A stretch of 64,000 nt of DNA from Serratia plymuthica NBRC 102599 (GTDB lineage: Bacteria > Pseudomonadota > Gammaproteobacteria > Enterobacterales > Enterobacteriaceae): the NCBI RefSeq assembly GCF_001590925.1, contig NZ_BCTU01000025.1:102679-166678 (forward strand), given 5' to 3'. The notes beneath the pieces are model-generated. The model made no database searches and had not been told where the DNA came from. It saw only the letters and a program-made list of their open reading frames with translations. Shown here piece after piece: positions 55,434 through 63,950 of this stretch. Position 1 is the stretch's first letter. Every line of letters begins with the position of its first letter. The translations under genes and the position numbers were made by a program.

Positions 55434-56294
55434 TTATGCCGGTTGCAAATGCAGCACCACAGCGCCCGCCAATACCGTTAATACCCCCAGCCACTGCGGG
55501 CCGGAAAGCCGCTCGCGCAACAAAAGCGCGCCCAACAGCGCGGCGATGCCGCCGGATAGCGTGCTGAGCACGGTGACGACAGCCACCGAGCCCGCCCCGG
55601 CGCCCACGGCAAAGGCGGTAAAACCGCCCAAACTCAGCAGGCTGGCGGCCAGCAACAGCCCACCTTGCCGCCAGGTGGGCCGTGCAACCAGCGCTCGTCG
55701 GTCAGTGTTCAGGATCAACACCGCCGCCAACCCGACCGTGTAGCCGAGCCACAGGCTGACGCGTGGCCCCAGCACCGGCAGCGTGTATTTTCCCTGCAAC
55801 CAAAAACCGGCGCCGTAACAGAGCGCAGCCACCAACGAGAAGGCGACGGAGGGCCATGCCGAACTGGATTTTTCAGGCTGGCGGCCCGGCTCCATCGCGC
55901 TGAGTATCACCCCAAACAGACACACTGCCAGCCCGGCCAGCGTCAGTGCGCCAAGCCGTTCGCCGCCGAGCCAGGACAACAGCGTGGTCACCGCGCCATA
56001 GCTGGTGACCAAGGGGGCCACCAGCGCCGCCTTGCCGATGGCGAAAGCCTGGGACAGCGCCAACGTTGCGCCCACCGTCAGGCCGGCGGCCAGCAGCGCC
56101 AGCCCCCAAACCCTGGCCGACGCCGCAAAGGCGGGAATGGCGGTGGTCAGCAACAACGCGGTCAGAATGACAAAACCGATCGCCTGGGAGAAAAATACCG
56201 CCCTGCGCACCCCCACCGCCCGCGCGTTGATGCCGATCAAAAAATCCGTGCTGCCCCAGCACAGCGCGGCGGCTAACCCCATGAATATATCCAC
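55434..56294 (-). CDS. EamA-family (DMT) transporter
   Basis: 286 residues from GTG 56294, six bases after GGGAG; an ATG at 56282 lacks a ribosome site. Ten hydrophobic segments, MGLAAALCWGSTDFLIGINA at the start and RLSGPQWLGVLTVLAGAVVL at the end, in two EamA repeats. The frame upstream of the GTG has no similarity. Divergent from a LysR gene that likely controls it. Substrate unknown. Confidence 0.83.
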   Translation of the reverse strand: MDIFMGLAAALCWGSTDFLIGINARAVGVRRAVFFSQAIGFVILTALLLTTAIPAFAASARVWGLALLAAGLTVGATLALSQAFAIGKAALVAPLVTSYGAVTTLLSWLGGERLGALTLAGLAVCLFGVILSAMEPGRQPEKSSSAWPSVAFSLVAALCYGAGFWLQGKYTLPVLGPRVSLWLGYTVGLAAVLILNTDRRALVARPTWRQGGLLLAASLLSLGGFTAFAVGAGAGSVAVVTVLSTLSGGIAALLGALLLRERLSGPQWLGVLTVLAGAVVLHLQPA

Positions 56295-56375
56295 CCAATT
56301 CTCCCGTCCGATTCGTTGACAAAAAGTAAGAGAAAAATCGCTTGTGGAACATCGATAGATTGGCAATATGGTTGA

Positions 56376-57311
56376 ATGAAACTCAAGCTGAACGCCCAAC
56401 CACGCCTGCCGTCGCTGAAAGCCTTGCATACCTTCGAGGTGGCGGCGCGCTGCGCCACTTTTACCGAGGCGGCGGAGCAGTTGAACGTCACGCTGGGGGC
56501 GGTCAGCCGCCAGATACGCCAGTTGGAGAATGAACTGGGCGTTGAACTGTTTCACCGCAAGGGCAATGCGGTGGCACTCAACGACACCGGCAAACGGCTG
56601 GCCACCGACGTCACCCGTGCGCTGACGCTGCTGCAAAAAGCCAGCGATCGCGCCCGGCCGGTGCAGCAACAAACGCTGAAACTGACCTGCACGCTGGGCA
56701 TTGCCAGCCACTGGCTGGCGGCGCGTTTACCGGCGTTGCGCCACGCCGATCCTGATGTCTCGCTGGTGCTGGACGCCAACGAAAGCCTGCGCGATTTAGC
56801 CAGCAGCGAAGCGGACATCGCCATCCGTTACAGCCCCACCGCCAACCCGCCGCCGCATTCCCGCGAACTGTTGGCCGATGCCTTTGCGCCGCTGGCGAGC
56901 CCCGCCTTTCTTGCCGCGCACCCTGCGTTCACCCTCGCCGATCTCCCGCTGGCCCCCTTGATTCACTCACCGTGGAAGGACGCGCAAGGGCTGGGCGCCG
57001 CCGGCTGGCAAGACTGGTTCGCCGCCTTTGGCGCAGGCGCGACGGCACCGCGCGGCATCCTCACCGTTAACAGCGTCGGCCATGCGTTGCAGGAAGCGAT
57101 GGAAGGCAACGGTATCGTGCTCGGCAGCCTGGCGGTGGCGCAGGATGCGTTAGCCGCAGGCAAGCTGGTGCCGGTGTTTGGCGAGCACGGGCAACTGCCC
57201 TGCGCCTATCAATATCGCCTGTGCTGGGCAGACAGCGCGTTCGTCAGCACCACCACCCGCCGCTGGGTGAATCTGCTGCTGCAAGCGGCAGGCAAACCCC
57301 CGGCGTTTTGA
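56376..57311 (+). CDS. LysR-family regulator, GcvA-like
   Basis: 311 residues with HTH FEVAARCATFTEAAEQLNVT and LGAVSRQIRQLENELGVELF. Effector domain with LTCTLGIASHWLAARLPALR near residue 108 and APLIHSPWKDAQGLGAAGWQ. Divergent from the EamA gene with about 80 bases between. It belongs to the same broad group as the regulators at 16090 and 49393 but is not a recent duplicate. Confidence 0.87.
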   Translation: MKLKLNAQPRLPSLKALHTFEVAARCATFTEAAEQLNVTLGAVSRQIRQLENELGVELFHRKGNAVALNDTGKRLATDVTRALTLLQKASDRARPVQQQTLKLTCTLGIASHWLAARLPALRHADPDVSLVLDANESLRDLASSEADIAIRYSPTANPPPHSRELLADAFAPLASPAFLAAHPAFTLADLPLAPLIHSPWKDAQGLGAAGWQDWFAAFGAGATAPRGILTVNSVGHALQEAMEGNGIVLGSLAVAQDALAAGKLVPVFGEHGQLPCAYQYRLCWADSAFVSTTTRRWVNLLLQAAGKPPAF

Positions 57312-57386
57312 CGCAGCACGTATTGCGCCCACAGCAGTGAAAAATCCAACTATTTTATAATCAATTTTTTTGCTGCGAGACACACC

Positions 57387-58148
57387 GTGGATAAACAACG
57401 CTACCTGCAACATATTGGATTCGCAGGCATCCCCCAGGCGGACCTCCTGACGCTGCAACAATTGCACCGCTGCCATATGCTGAGCGTGCCCTTTGAAAAC
57501 CTGAGCATTATTTATCGCCAGGGCATTCATCTGGAAGAACCGGCGCTGTTCAATAAAATTGTCGAACGCAACCGCGGCGGCTTTTGCTATGAGCTGAACC
57601 GGCTGTTTGCCGCGCTGTTGAAGGACATCGGCTTTAACGTGCAGTTTATTTCCGGTGAGATCCGCGCCCGCGACGGCAGCTTCGGCGCGCCCTTCGACCA
57701 TATGGCGCTGAAGGTGGAGCTGGATCAGCCGTATCTGGTGGACGTGGGGTTTGGCGACTCGTTCCTGACGCCGCTGAAGATCACCACCACCGAGCAGCAA
57801 CCGCAGACCAGCGGCACCTTCCATTTGGAACAGGAAGGCGAGACCTACTATCTGGAACGCCGAAACGGCGACAATCGGTCGCACGCCAAAACCCTGTACC
57901 GCTTTACCCTGCAAGCCCGTGAGCCGAGTGAGTTCGACGGCATGTGCCACTACCACAGCACCTCGCCGCAGTCGCATTTTACCCAGCGGCTGGTGTGCTC
58001 GCGGCCAACCGAAAATGGCCGGGTGACCCTCAGCGAGAACAAGCTGATTATCACCGAAGATCACCAGCGCCATGAATCGACGCTGCATTCCGAAGACGAA
58101 CAGCGTGCAACGCTGATACGCTATTTTGGGATTGATTTGGAAAATTGA
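57387..58148 (+). CDS. nat: Arylamine N-acetyltransferase
   Basis: 253 residues, a cysteine-dependent acetyltransferase that moves acetyl from acetyl-CoA to arylamines, arylhydroxylamines and hydrazines. Cys in ERNRGGFCYELN near residue 67, His in PFDHMALKVEL near 105 and Asp in LVDVGFGDSFL near 122 form the triad. SVPFENLSIIYRQGIHL near residue 32 is a typical N-terminal motif. Length is about 25 residues below the usual 280, missing mainly in the C-terminal lid. The natural substrate is unknown. Confidence 0.92.
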   Translation: MDKQRYLQHIGFAGIPQADLLTLQQLHRCHMLSVPFENLSIIYRQGIHLEEPALFNKIVERNRGGFCYELNRLFAALLKDIGFNVQFISGEIRARDGSFGAPFDHMALKVELDQPYLVDVGFGDSFLTPLKITTTEQQPQTSGTFHLEQEGETYYLERRNGDNRSHAKTLYRFTLQAREPSEFDGMCHYHSTSPQSHFTQRLVCSRPTENGRVTLSENKLIITEDHQRHESTLHSEDEQRATLIRYFGIDLEN

Positions 58149-58162
58149 GAATATATATTGAG

Positions 58163-58184
58163 GCGGATGATGTGCTTCATCCGC
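58163..58184 (+). terminator. Hairpin after nat
   Basis: GCGGATGA and TCATCCGC form a perfect 8-bp stem with a six-base loop, 15 bases after the stop codon. Confidence 0.6.
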
Positions 58185-58209
58185 TAAAGAGCTGCACCTA
58201 ATCGTGCTA

Positions 58210-58293
58210 CAGGTGAAAAGCATGCAGAGCGCCGACACGCCGTGAATCCATCTATGCGCTCAACGGTCGGCTAACCTGCATGTTCCTCACCTG
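58210..58293. repeat. 84-bp imperfect palindrome
   Basis: The first 18 bases (CAGGTGAAAAGCATGCAG) pair with the last 18 (CTGCATGTTCCTCACCTG) with three mismatches, and inner bases AGCGCCGA/TCGG and GAGCGC-like arms continue the fold. It looks like an intergenic palindromic repeat of the kind seen in Yersiniaceae, though I cannot name the family. Confidence 0.5.
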
Positions 58294-58390
58294 TCTCAAG
58301 CTCAGGGTGTCGCGGTATTAAACGCCGTTATTTAGCGAAAACGGATCTGACGAAGGGAAAATAGGTGAAAGATCCGCAATGCTCCGGGTT

Positions 58391-58546
58391 TTATTTTTTC
58401 TCGGCTAATAAAATGCTCGCAAATACGCCTTCCATTTCACTCACCTTTTTTATAAATTCCTCTGGTGAATAGACCACCCCGGCGTGGGCAATATAGTGCA
58501 GCGCCATTTCACGAGACTTTTGCATCACCCATTGATTTCTTAACAT
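58391..58546 (-). CDS. Small protein of 51 residues, unknown function
   Basis: 51 residues from ATG 58546 with AAGGATAT seven bases upstream. It reads MLRNQWVMQKSREMALHYIA, then HAGVVYSPEEFIKKVSEMEG and a basic end LLAEKK. Amphipathic helices are likely; no membrane span or signal. Not recognised. It lies 62 bases after the LuxR-type gene on the same strand and may be co-transcribed with it. Confidence 0.65.
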   Translation of the reverse strand: MLRNQWVMQKSREMALHYIAHAGVVYSPEEFIKKVSEMEGVFASILLAEKK

Positions 58547-58608
58547 ACTAATATCCTTCTATAATAAAAATAAAAACACCATTCAGACAGCAGACATTCG
58601 CTATAAAA

Positions 58609-59166
58609 TCAATTAAATAACTTCGACAGTTTGACCAACGAATAGGGGGTGTTATCTAAACCCAACTTCTTCAGCGCGTTGATTTTTTGGCTGCTGATGG
58701 TTTTGATACTTTTCCTTGTTCTAAATGCAATCTTGGTGGGGCTCATGCCTAATATGATAAGCTTCAGCACACTGTATTCGATAAAAGATAAAACCTCACG
58801 ATTGCCTTTAGTGCCAGAAAAGTCCCCTCCCTGTATGACTTCACGCTCAAACACCTCAACGCCTGCACCCTCCTCGATAAACCTGAGTGTTTTCATGGAT
58901 AAATACTCCATGATTGCGATAACCCGCTTTTGCGCAATGAAGATGATATCCTGATGACCGTAAAAATGAGGACTCCTTAGCAAGGGTAAAATGGTTGGGT
59001 AGTCGTCATCGGTAACATGAATTAAAACTATCGCCTGACCAACATCCCCCTCGCTTAAATAATCCGCTCCAATAAACGCCATTTCATAGCCTGTTTTATT
59101 TTCAAACACGGCTTTTAATGCCAGCTTCGTGAACTGGCATTGACTCATCAATAGTATTTTTTTCAT
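58609..59166 (-). CDS. LuxR-type helix-turn-helix regulator
   Basis: 185 residues from ATG 59166; a GTG at 59178 would add four. The C-terminal 60 residues form the LuxR/FixJ-type HTH: LSFIEYSVLKLIILGMSPTK, IAFRTRKSIKTISSQKINAL, KKLGLDN. The N-terminal part has a receiver-like alternation of strands (KKILLMSQCQFTKLALKAVF, QAIVLIHVTDDDYP, DIIFIAQKRVIAIMEYL) but no clear phosphorylatable Asp in the right place. It resembles the orphan RcsB/BglJ-like regulators. A+T-rich codon use suggests transfer. The likely targets are the small gene downstream and perhaps the surface-polysaccharide gene upstream. Confidence 0.78.
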   Translation of the reverse strand: MKKILLMSQCQFTKLALKAVFENKTGYEMAFIGADYLSEGDVGQAIVLIHVTDDDYPTILPLLRSPHFYGHQDIIFIAQKRVIAIMEYLSMKTLRFIEEGAGVEVFEREVIQGGDFSGTKGNREVLSFIEYSVLKLIILGMSPTKIAFRTRKSIKTISSQKINALKKLGLDNTPYSLVKLSKLFN

Positions 59167-59231
59167 ATCAATAAACACGCTAGAGAGTAAAACAGATATC
59201 TGGGATAGACAGTGTTTTATGCCTATTGCCG

Positions 59232-60938
59232 TCAGAAGCTTGAACGCGCAAACCGCCTGTCATGGGGAAACAATAACGCCGCCTCATACCGCAGTTCATC
59301 GGCCAGCACATATTGTTGCTGTTGATACAAGATAACCAACAGGTTGGCGTAAACGTTTTTATCAATGCGGTGATTCAGATAACGCTGCGCCCATTGGGCA
59401 TAGGTTTCCAGCCGCTGCTCGTCACGCGTTCGGTTAAAGGCGAGCAAGCCTGCCAACTGGCGATCAAACTGCAGGCGATCGTCATGCATCCAACTCGCCC
59501 AGCCTGGCAATGCCTCCACCTGCCGCATATCCTGCAACCCGCCGCGCTCCGCCTGGGTCAATACCTGCCCGCTGTAAAACCCGGTCGCCATAACGAACAA
59601 CGCCGCCAGTGACAGGGCCAGCATCGGCAATCGCCAGTGCTTTAACCCCGTACCGGAACCAAGGCGCGGGCCAACCAGCCGATCGAGCATTGCCAGCAAC
59701 AGCAGGAACACCAGCCAGTGCAGTGCCGACAGATAAAACGGGTATTCGGTTTGGCTATGCAACGCAATCGGCAACAGCGCCAGACACAGTGCCAGTGCCT
59801 CGCCCGCCGATGCTTTGCCACAGGCCAAGGCCCGCTTGTCGTGCCAACGGGCACGCGCCACCAGTTTGATGCCCGCCCACACCAGCAGCAGCATACCCAG
59901 CAGCGCGACCACGCCCCCTTCCACCCACCACAGCAGCAATTCGTTATGCGGATGGCGGGCAATTTCAGTCACTGCCGTGGGCGGCGTTTGGTTAATGCGA
60001 AAATGCTGAAAACTGTACTCAAAACCGCCGTAACCCCAGCCAAGAAGCGGCTTTTCGGCGATCATCGCCAGCGTATCGCGCAGCATGGTGTAGCGTGCGT
60101 GGTTGGAGCCGGCATGGCTGGCATAGCGCAAAGCACCGCCCAGCTCATTACCCCACCACAGCACCAGCGCCGCCGCCACGCTGCCGCCGGCAACCAGCAG
60201 TGAGGCAATGGCGACAGCCTGCGGATAACGGCGGCAAAAACACAGGACAAACAGCCCCAGCACCAGGGCACCCGCCAGCCAGCCGGTGCGGGATTGCACC
60301 CACACCAACACCATCGGCAGCAACACCAGCGCCACGGCCAGGGCGCGGCGACGCCAGCTTTCTGCACGCGGATTCAGTCGCTGGAACCCAGGCAGCACAT
60401 ACGCCGCCAACGTCAGCGCCAATCCGGTGGCGATAAAACTCGCCAGCACGTTAGGTTGCTGGAAAATGCCGAAGGCGCGCAGGCTACCGGATGGGATCCA
60501 GGATTGTGCAATCGCTGGCGCAAACAGCTGCAACAGCACGATTAACGCCTGAACCACCGCCGCCGATAAAATCAAATACAGCACCGCATGGCGCTGGCGT
60601 GCGGTCATGCGCACCTGCAACCAGGTGAAATAAAACAGTGCCCCGGCAAATAAGCCGGCCAGCCGCCAAACGGCGGCGCTTTGCCATTCGGGCCGGGTAA
60701 ATATTACCGGCAGCGCCAACAGTAAACAGGTAGCTATTATTGCGCGACAGGTCGGCGTTATCACCACCCGGCGCAGCGGTGTTGCCCGCCAGCACCCCCC
60801 CATTAATAGGGCCACTCCACCGTAGACCAGCAAATTAAATGGCAACGCCAACCCAATCCCGCCGGGGTTGGGGATATATATCGCCAGCGGAATAAAAATC
60901 AAAAATATAAATAAGAAAAAAATACGATCGAATATCAT
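59232..60938 (-). CDS. O-antigen ligase/polymerase-like membrane protein (Wzy_C, PglL type)
   Basis: 568 residues from ATG 60938; the frame is open to 61100 but this part lies in the ERIC element. About twelve membrane spans. The large periplasmic loop and following helix hold LLGWGYGGFEYSFQHFRINQ and ARHPHNELLLWWVEGGVVAL, with the conserved His of O-antigen ligase and PglL families. The C-terminal 140 residues after the membrane part are soluble (LETYAQWAQRYLNHRIDKNV), as in PglL-type Wzy_C_2 proteins. It attaches or joins glycans in the periplasm. A diverged partial copy lies at 62713. Confidence 0.83.
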   Translation of the reverse strand: MIFDRIFFLFIFLIFIPLAIYIPNPGGIGLALPFNLLVYGGVALLMGGCWRATPLRRVVITPTCRAIIATCLLLALPVIFTRPEWQSAAVWRLAGLFAGALFYFTWLQVRMTARQRHAVLYLILSAAVVQALIVLLQLFAPAIAQSWIPSGSLRAFGIFQQPNVLASFIATGLALTLAAYVLPGFQRLNPRAESWRRRALAVALVLLPMVLVWVQSRTGWLAGALVLGLFVLCFCRRYPQAVAIASLLVAGGSVAAALVLWWGNELGGALRYASHAGSNHARYTMLRDTLAMIAEKPLLGWGYGGFEYSFQHFRINQTPPTAVTEIARHPHNELLLWWVEGGVVALLGMLLLVWAGIKLVARARWHDKRALACGKASAGEALALCLALLPIALHSQTEYPFYLSALHWLVFLLLLAMLDRLVGPRLGSGTGLKHWRLPMLALSLAALFVMATGFYSGQVLTQAERGGLQDMRQVEALPGWASWMHDDRLQFDRQLAGLLAFNRTRDEQRLETYAQWAQRYLNHRIDKNVYANLLVILYQQQQYVLADELRYEAALLFPHDRRFARSSF

Positions 60939-60970
60939 AAAAAACCTGGCAATATTATAAAAAATGGCGC

Positions 60971-61096
60971 TATACCCAAAACAATTCGAGTTACAGGAAG
61001 GCGGCAAGTCTGAGAATCCCCAGGAGCTATTCAAGTAAGTGACTGGCGTGAGCAGACGCAGCCAACGCACATGCAACTTGAAGTATGACGGGTATA
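60971..61096. repeat. ERIC element, 126 bp
   Basis: Starts TATACCCAAAACAATTCGAG and ends CAACTTGAAGTATGACGGGTATA (shortened here), exactly 126 bp. The core AATCCCCAGGAGCTATTCAA and AAGTAAGTGACTGGCGTGAG matches the ERIC consensus. It lies just upstream of the polymerase gene. Confidence 0.9.
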
Positions 61097-61142
61097 TCAA
61101 TAACGCCGTTTAGATTATGAGAATATCGGCTAAGCGTAAAAC

Positions 61143-61361
61143 TTAACGATAATTGGCGTACAGCACGATGCTTTTAGCAGCCACGCCCATCTTTAATACA
61201 TCCTTCGCGCTAAGTTCGGTTTGATAAGGGACGGTCTGCTGATTGCCGCTTTGCACGTTATCCCAAAACTTGACTGGCGTTTCGAAGGCGATTTTCCTTT
61301 CCTGGTCCTTAATACTAAAATAAGTGCCGTTACCCAGATCCAGAGCGGTATTATTTCTCCA
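61143..61361 (-). pseudogene. C-terminal fragment of an exported, pilin-like protein
   Basis: 72 codons ending in a stop at 61143 and preceded by an in-frame stop at 61362-61364. It reads TALDLGNGTYFSIKDQERKI, AFETPVKFWDNVQSGNQQTV and ends SIVLYANYR. The final beta-strand pattern resembles fimbrial subunits, but no family was identified. There is no start codon with a signal peptide in frame. The N-terminal part was lost, and base composition changes sharply at its edge. Confidence 0.55.
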
Positions 61362-61542
61362 CTAACCCGCCGCGGGGCGAAGAGAAGATCAGTTCAACTC
61401 GTATCATACTATCGGTATGGCTACGCGAGTTCGCACCACAGGCCCACACAATGGGATTATCCTGCTAAGCTCAAGCCCTTCCGCGGGGACCGAGGAGATA
61501 ACATCAGGCCCCGTCGCTGCCCGGGGCATGATAGTAAGCGCG

Positions 61543-62350
61543 TCACATGTAAGTCACGTTCACTATTGCACTTCCCGAAAAGGTCCCAGCTTGAAGCCGA
61601 GATACGCCCGAAGTTTTAACACGTAGTAGGATGGGTTGTTGTCCGCTACCCGTAAAGTGCATGGACAGCGGGCGCCCGAAACCGTTCCCCCAGTCCAGGA
61701 TGGCCGTTGCCGTGTTATCCCCACCAAGTGGTATCTGCTCCCCCGTATTGGTCTCAACCTGGACATCCGTTGCCGAGTCACACGTTGCAACAATGCCTGG
61801 TATCTCGACCGGGGTAGCTTCCGAGCCCTGGACCGCGTCGAGACGCACGTCTATTTGACTTGGACTGATTCTGCACGACGTCGCCTGTACGAGGCCCCGG
61901 GCGCAATTCGACACTATGGACCCAAGGACCAGCCCCCCCCTGTTTCCCGTCCGACGCGGCCAGGACGACGCACGGCCCCATTTTCTCCCATGCGACGGGC
62001 AAATGGTCGTGTCCGAGCCTGCCTTTGTTCCTCACTGACGCCCACCATGACCCAATCGTTCGGTAATCGCTGTCGCTCCCGTTATCATCATGTATCCACC
62101 GTTCAGCGTCCCCGGTGTAGTACCCACTCCACCACCCGTCCGGTAGCCACGATTCATCTATGGTAAAGAAGCTCAGATTACACAGCGGACGCTCATAGCA
62201 CGGGTTAGGGGTCGGGTCACTCTCGCTTGCACCCACGATCCCGGCCCAGAACATACCACCAGGTACGGTGGGCGCTTCCGTCACGGACACGGTCACATTT
62301 GCGAATGCGGACAGGGGGAGGACGAGTACGCACGTGCGGAGGATCAGCAT
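61543..62350 (-). pseudogene. Putative fimbrial adhesin interrupted at a run of eight G
   Basis: A signal peptide (MLILRTCVLVLPLSAFA) begins at ATG 62350; the first frame ends at 61778. The second frame, 61914 to 61543, continues the protein: GSIVSNCARGLVQATSCRIS, PSQIDVRLDAVQGSEATP, ILDWGNGFGRPLSMHF and AGTFSGSAIVNVTYM, a pilin-type domain. The frames meet at eight G on the coding strand (61933-61940). Seven G would restore about 268 residues, the size of the next adhesin-like gene. Either phase variation, a mutation or a read error. Codon use differs from most of the window. Confidence 0.65.
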
Positions 62351-62495
62351 TGTGTAGTCTCGAATTGTATGGATTTGCGGTATCATTATGTTGACTTTTG
62401 TTTATAAAGTAGAAATTGGTGGCAGACAGACCGAAATTTTGGCCAACTCCACCTAATCGGGAAGAACGCCGTGACGTGATAGAATGATCGATATG

Positions 62496-62702
62496 TCATA
62501 GACTATCGGAAGTATCACCCAGCATCCGCTCTGCCCATAATGTCCACCGTGCGTCGTACGTCCGCACTCGCAACTCAGTCTCTGTCGATGACAGCCCCTG
62601 TCGGCGAGCTTGCTCATAAAGCCGCGCGCGTCGTGCACGATGGTTTTCCAGCGCTCTGGGCGCTATGGTGGACCCGGTGGGGGTAAACCATACGGCCTCC
62701 GT
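62496..62702 (-). pseudogene. Tail of an unidentified gene, WAERMLG end
   Basis: About 68 codons ending ELRVRTYDARWTLWAERMLG then DTSDSL. Basic, helical (HRARRARLYEQARRQGLSS). A nearly identical ending lies at the window end (63951-64000), again just upstream of an adhesin-like gene. Upstream it abuts the polymerase-like fragment, so it is probably truncated. Family not recognised. Confidence 0.4.
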
Positions 62703-62712
62703 CATAAGCCCT

Positions 62713-62925
62713 GTGCAATTGCTGGAGCAAGCAGCTGCAACAGCACGATTAACGCCTGTACCCCCGCCGCCGATAAAATCAAATACAGCACCGCATATCG
62801 CCGCCGATCCGTCATACGCACCTGCTCCATGTGGGAATAAAACACTCTCCCGGAAGTAGCCAGACACCCGCCAAAACCCCGTGTTCTCACTTGGGTCGAA
62901 AACAACGGCCGGCACCATTCAGTAA
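62713..62925 (-). pseudogene. Diverged partial copy of the O-antigen-ligase-like gene
   Basis: Corresponds to about 60505-60710 in the same orientation. Stretches such as CAGCTGCAACAGCACGATTA and CCGATAAAATCAAATACAGC are identical, while other parts are heavily changed. Translated, it gives YAVLYLILSAAGVQALIVLL against HAVLYLILSAAVVQALIVLL, then shifts frame upstream (FWRVSGYF against VWRLAGLF). A non-functional remnant. Confidence 0.8.
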
Positions 62926-63069
62926 TAGGCAGCGGGTATTGATCGCATGGGCCCCGCGTTAGCTATCCCCGCGCTGTGCCCACCCAACGACGACTAAGCA
63001 GCGCCGCAAAGCCACTAGGGCACGGATAGATCGGCGGTCGCCACGGCGGTTTGCGATATTGGCCCCGGT

Positions 63070-63897
63070 TCACGGTAGTTCGACCCTGAGTACAGCATGC
63101 CCGATGTAGGTCCCAGGTTCGGCCCACCCGGCCACGGTCGTGGCCCGCAGGGTAGTTTCGATGACTGCCCCTTTCTCCGCCCGGCCGTGAATGGTGTATG
63201 GCTGGGCAGGATCACCGCCGTCAAACGTCATGTCCACAGCCCCCCCCGCAGTATATTGGAGGCGCCCATCACTCTCCGCCGCAATCGACGCGATGAAGTC
63301 GGTCGACCCATCGCATGTGATGCGCACAGGCGCGGTACCACGCACGATGTCGGTGTTGGATGCGGGTGGCAGGACGATATCCCCCGAGACAACGTCACAG
63401 GTCACGGGCGGAGGGTGTCCGGACCATACGATGTTCATGTCGACGCTCAGCCATCCGTCGTTGTCGTTATTGTCCCATCGCACTTTGGCCTGCCTGCACT
63501 TTTCTTCGTCAGGAAGCTCCTCCCGCACTGACACAATCATCCCGCCTTTATACATGTGTTCGCGAAATGTCTTTTTCGAGAATACTCCAGCGTTGTTTTG
63601 ATATACGACGGTGCCCAGATTGCACCCGCCGTAGAAAGTAAAGGTTTCGGACCATAGTCCGATCTTATTGTCGGCCCGTCCGTCTACTTTGTTGTCCCAG
63701 GACCGAGCTTTCAGGTACATAATGCCCTTATCCCTGTCGATTAGAGGTTCTACGATCGCCACGCCGCCGTATGCGACGTTATGCCCAATCACGGCAGCGA
63801 CGATCAACAATGCCCATGGCAGGGACGCCGTCTTCGCCCCGATGAGTCGCGGGATCCCGGTTCCCCGTGTCCGAATAGTTTGAGCGCTGCGCGTCAC
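63070..63897 (-). CDS. Putative fimbrial adhesin-like exported protein
   Basis: 275 residues with GTG start at 63897; a basic N-terminus is followed by a hydrophobic stretch ASLPWALLIVAAVIGHNVAYG that should act as signal. The N-terminal domain (residues 45-165) includes LWSETFTFYGGCNLGTVVYQ and DEEKCRQAKVRWDNNDNDGW with paired Cys. The C-terminal domain, PPPVTCDVVSGDIVLPPASN to GWAEPGTYIGHAVLRVELP, has the pilin pattern with Cys-x-Ile-x-Leu and ends in a strand as required for donor-strand pairing. It is organised like tip adhesins of the chaperone-usher type. Usher and chaperone genes are not in the window. Codon use is atypical. Confidence 0.6.
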   Translation of the reverse strand: MTRSAQTIRTRGTGIPRLIGAKTASLPWALLIVAAVIGHNVAYGGVAIVEPLIDRDKGIMYLKARSWDNKVDGRADNKIGLWSETFTFYGGCNLGTVVYQNNAGVFSKKTFREHMYKGGMIVSVREELPDEEKCRQAKVRWDNNDNDGWLSVDMNIVWSGHPPPVTCDVVSGDIVLPPASNTDIVRGTAPVRITCDGSTDFIASIAAESDGRLQYTAGGAVDMTFDGGDPAQPYTIHGRAEKGAVIETTLRATTVAGWAEPGTYIGHAVLRVELP

Positions 63898-63950
63898 GAT
63901 GGTCCACTCTCTTATTTGGTCTCTAAATTTAATTTATTCAGCAGGTATCG

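Noticed and set aside
61636..62166. 176-codon plus-strand frame in the terminal mosaic
   Set aside because: Opposite the adhesin-like gene, Arg/Pro/Thr-rich without structure.
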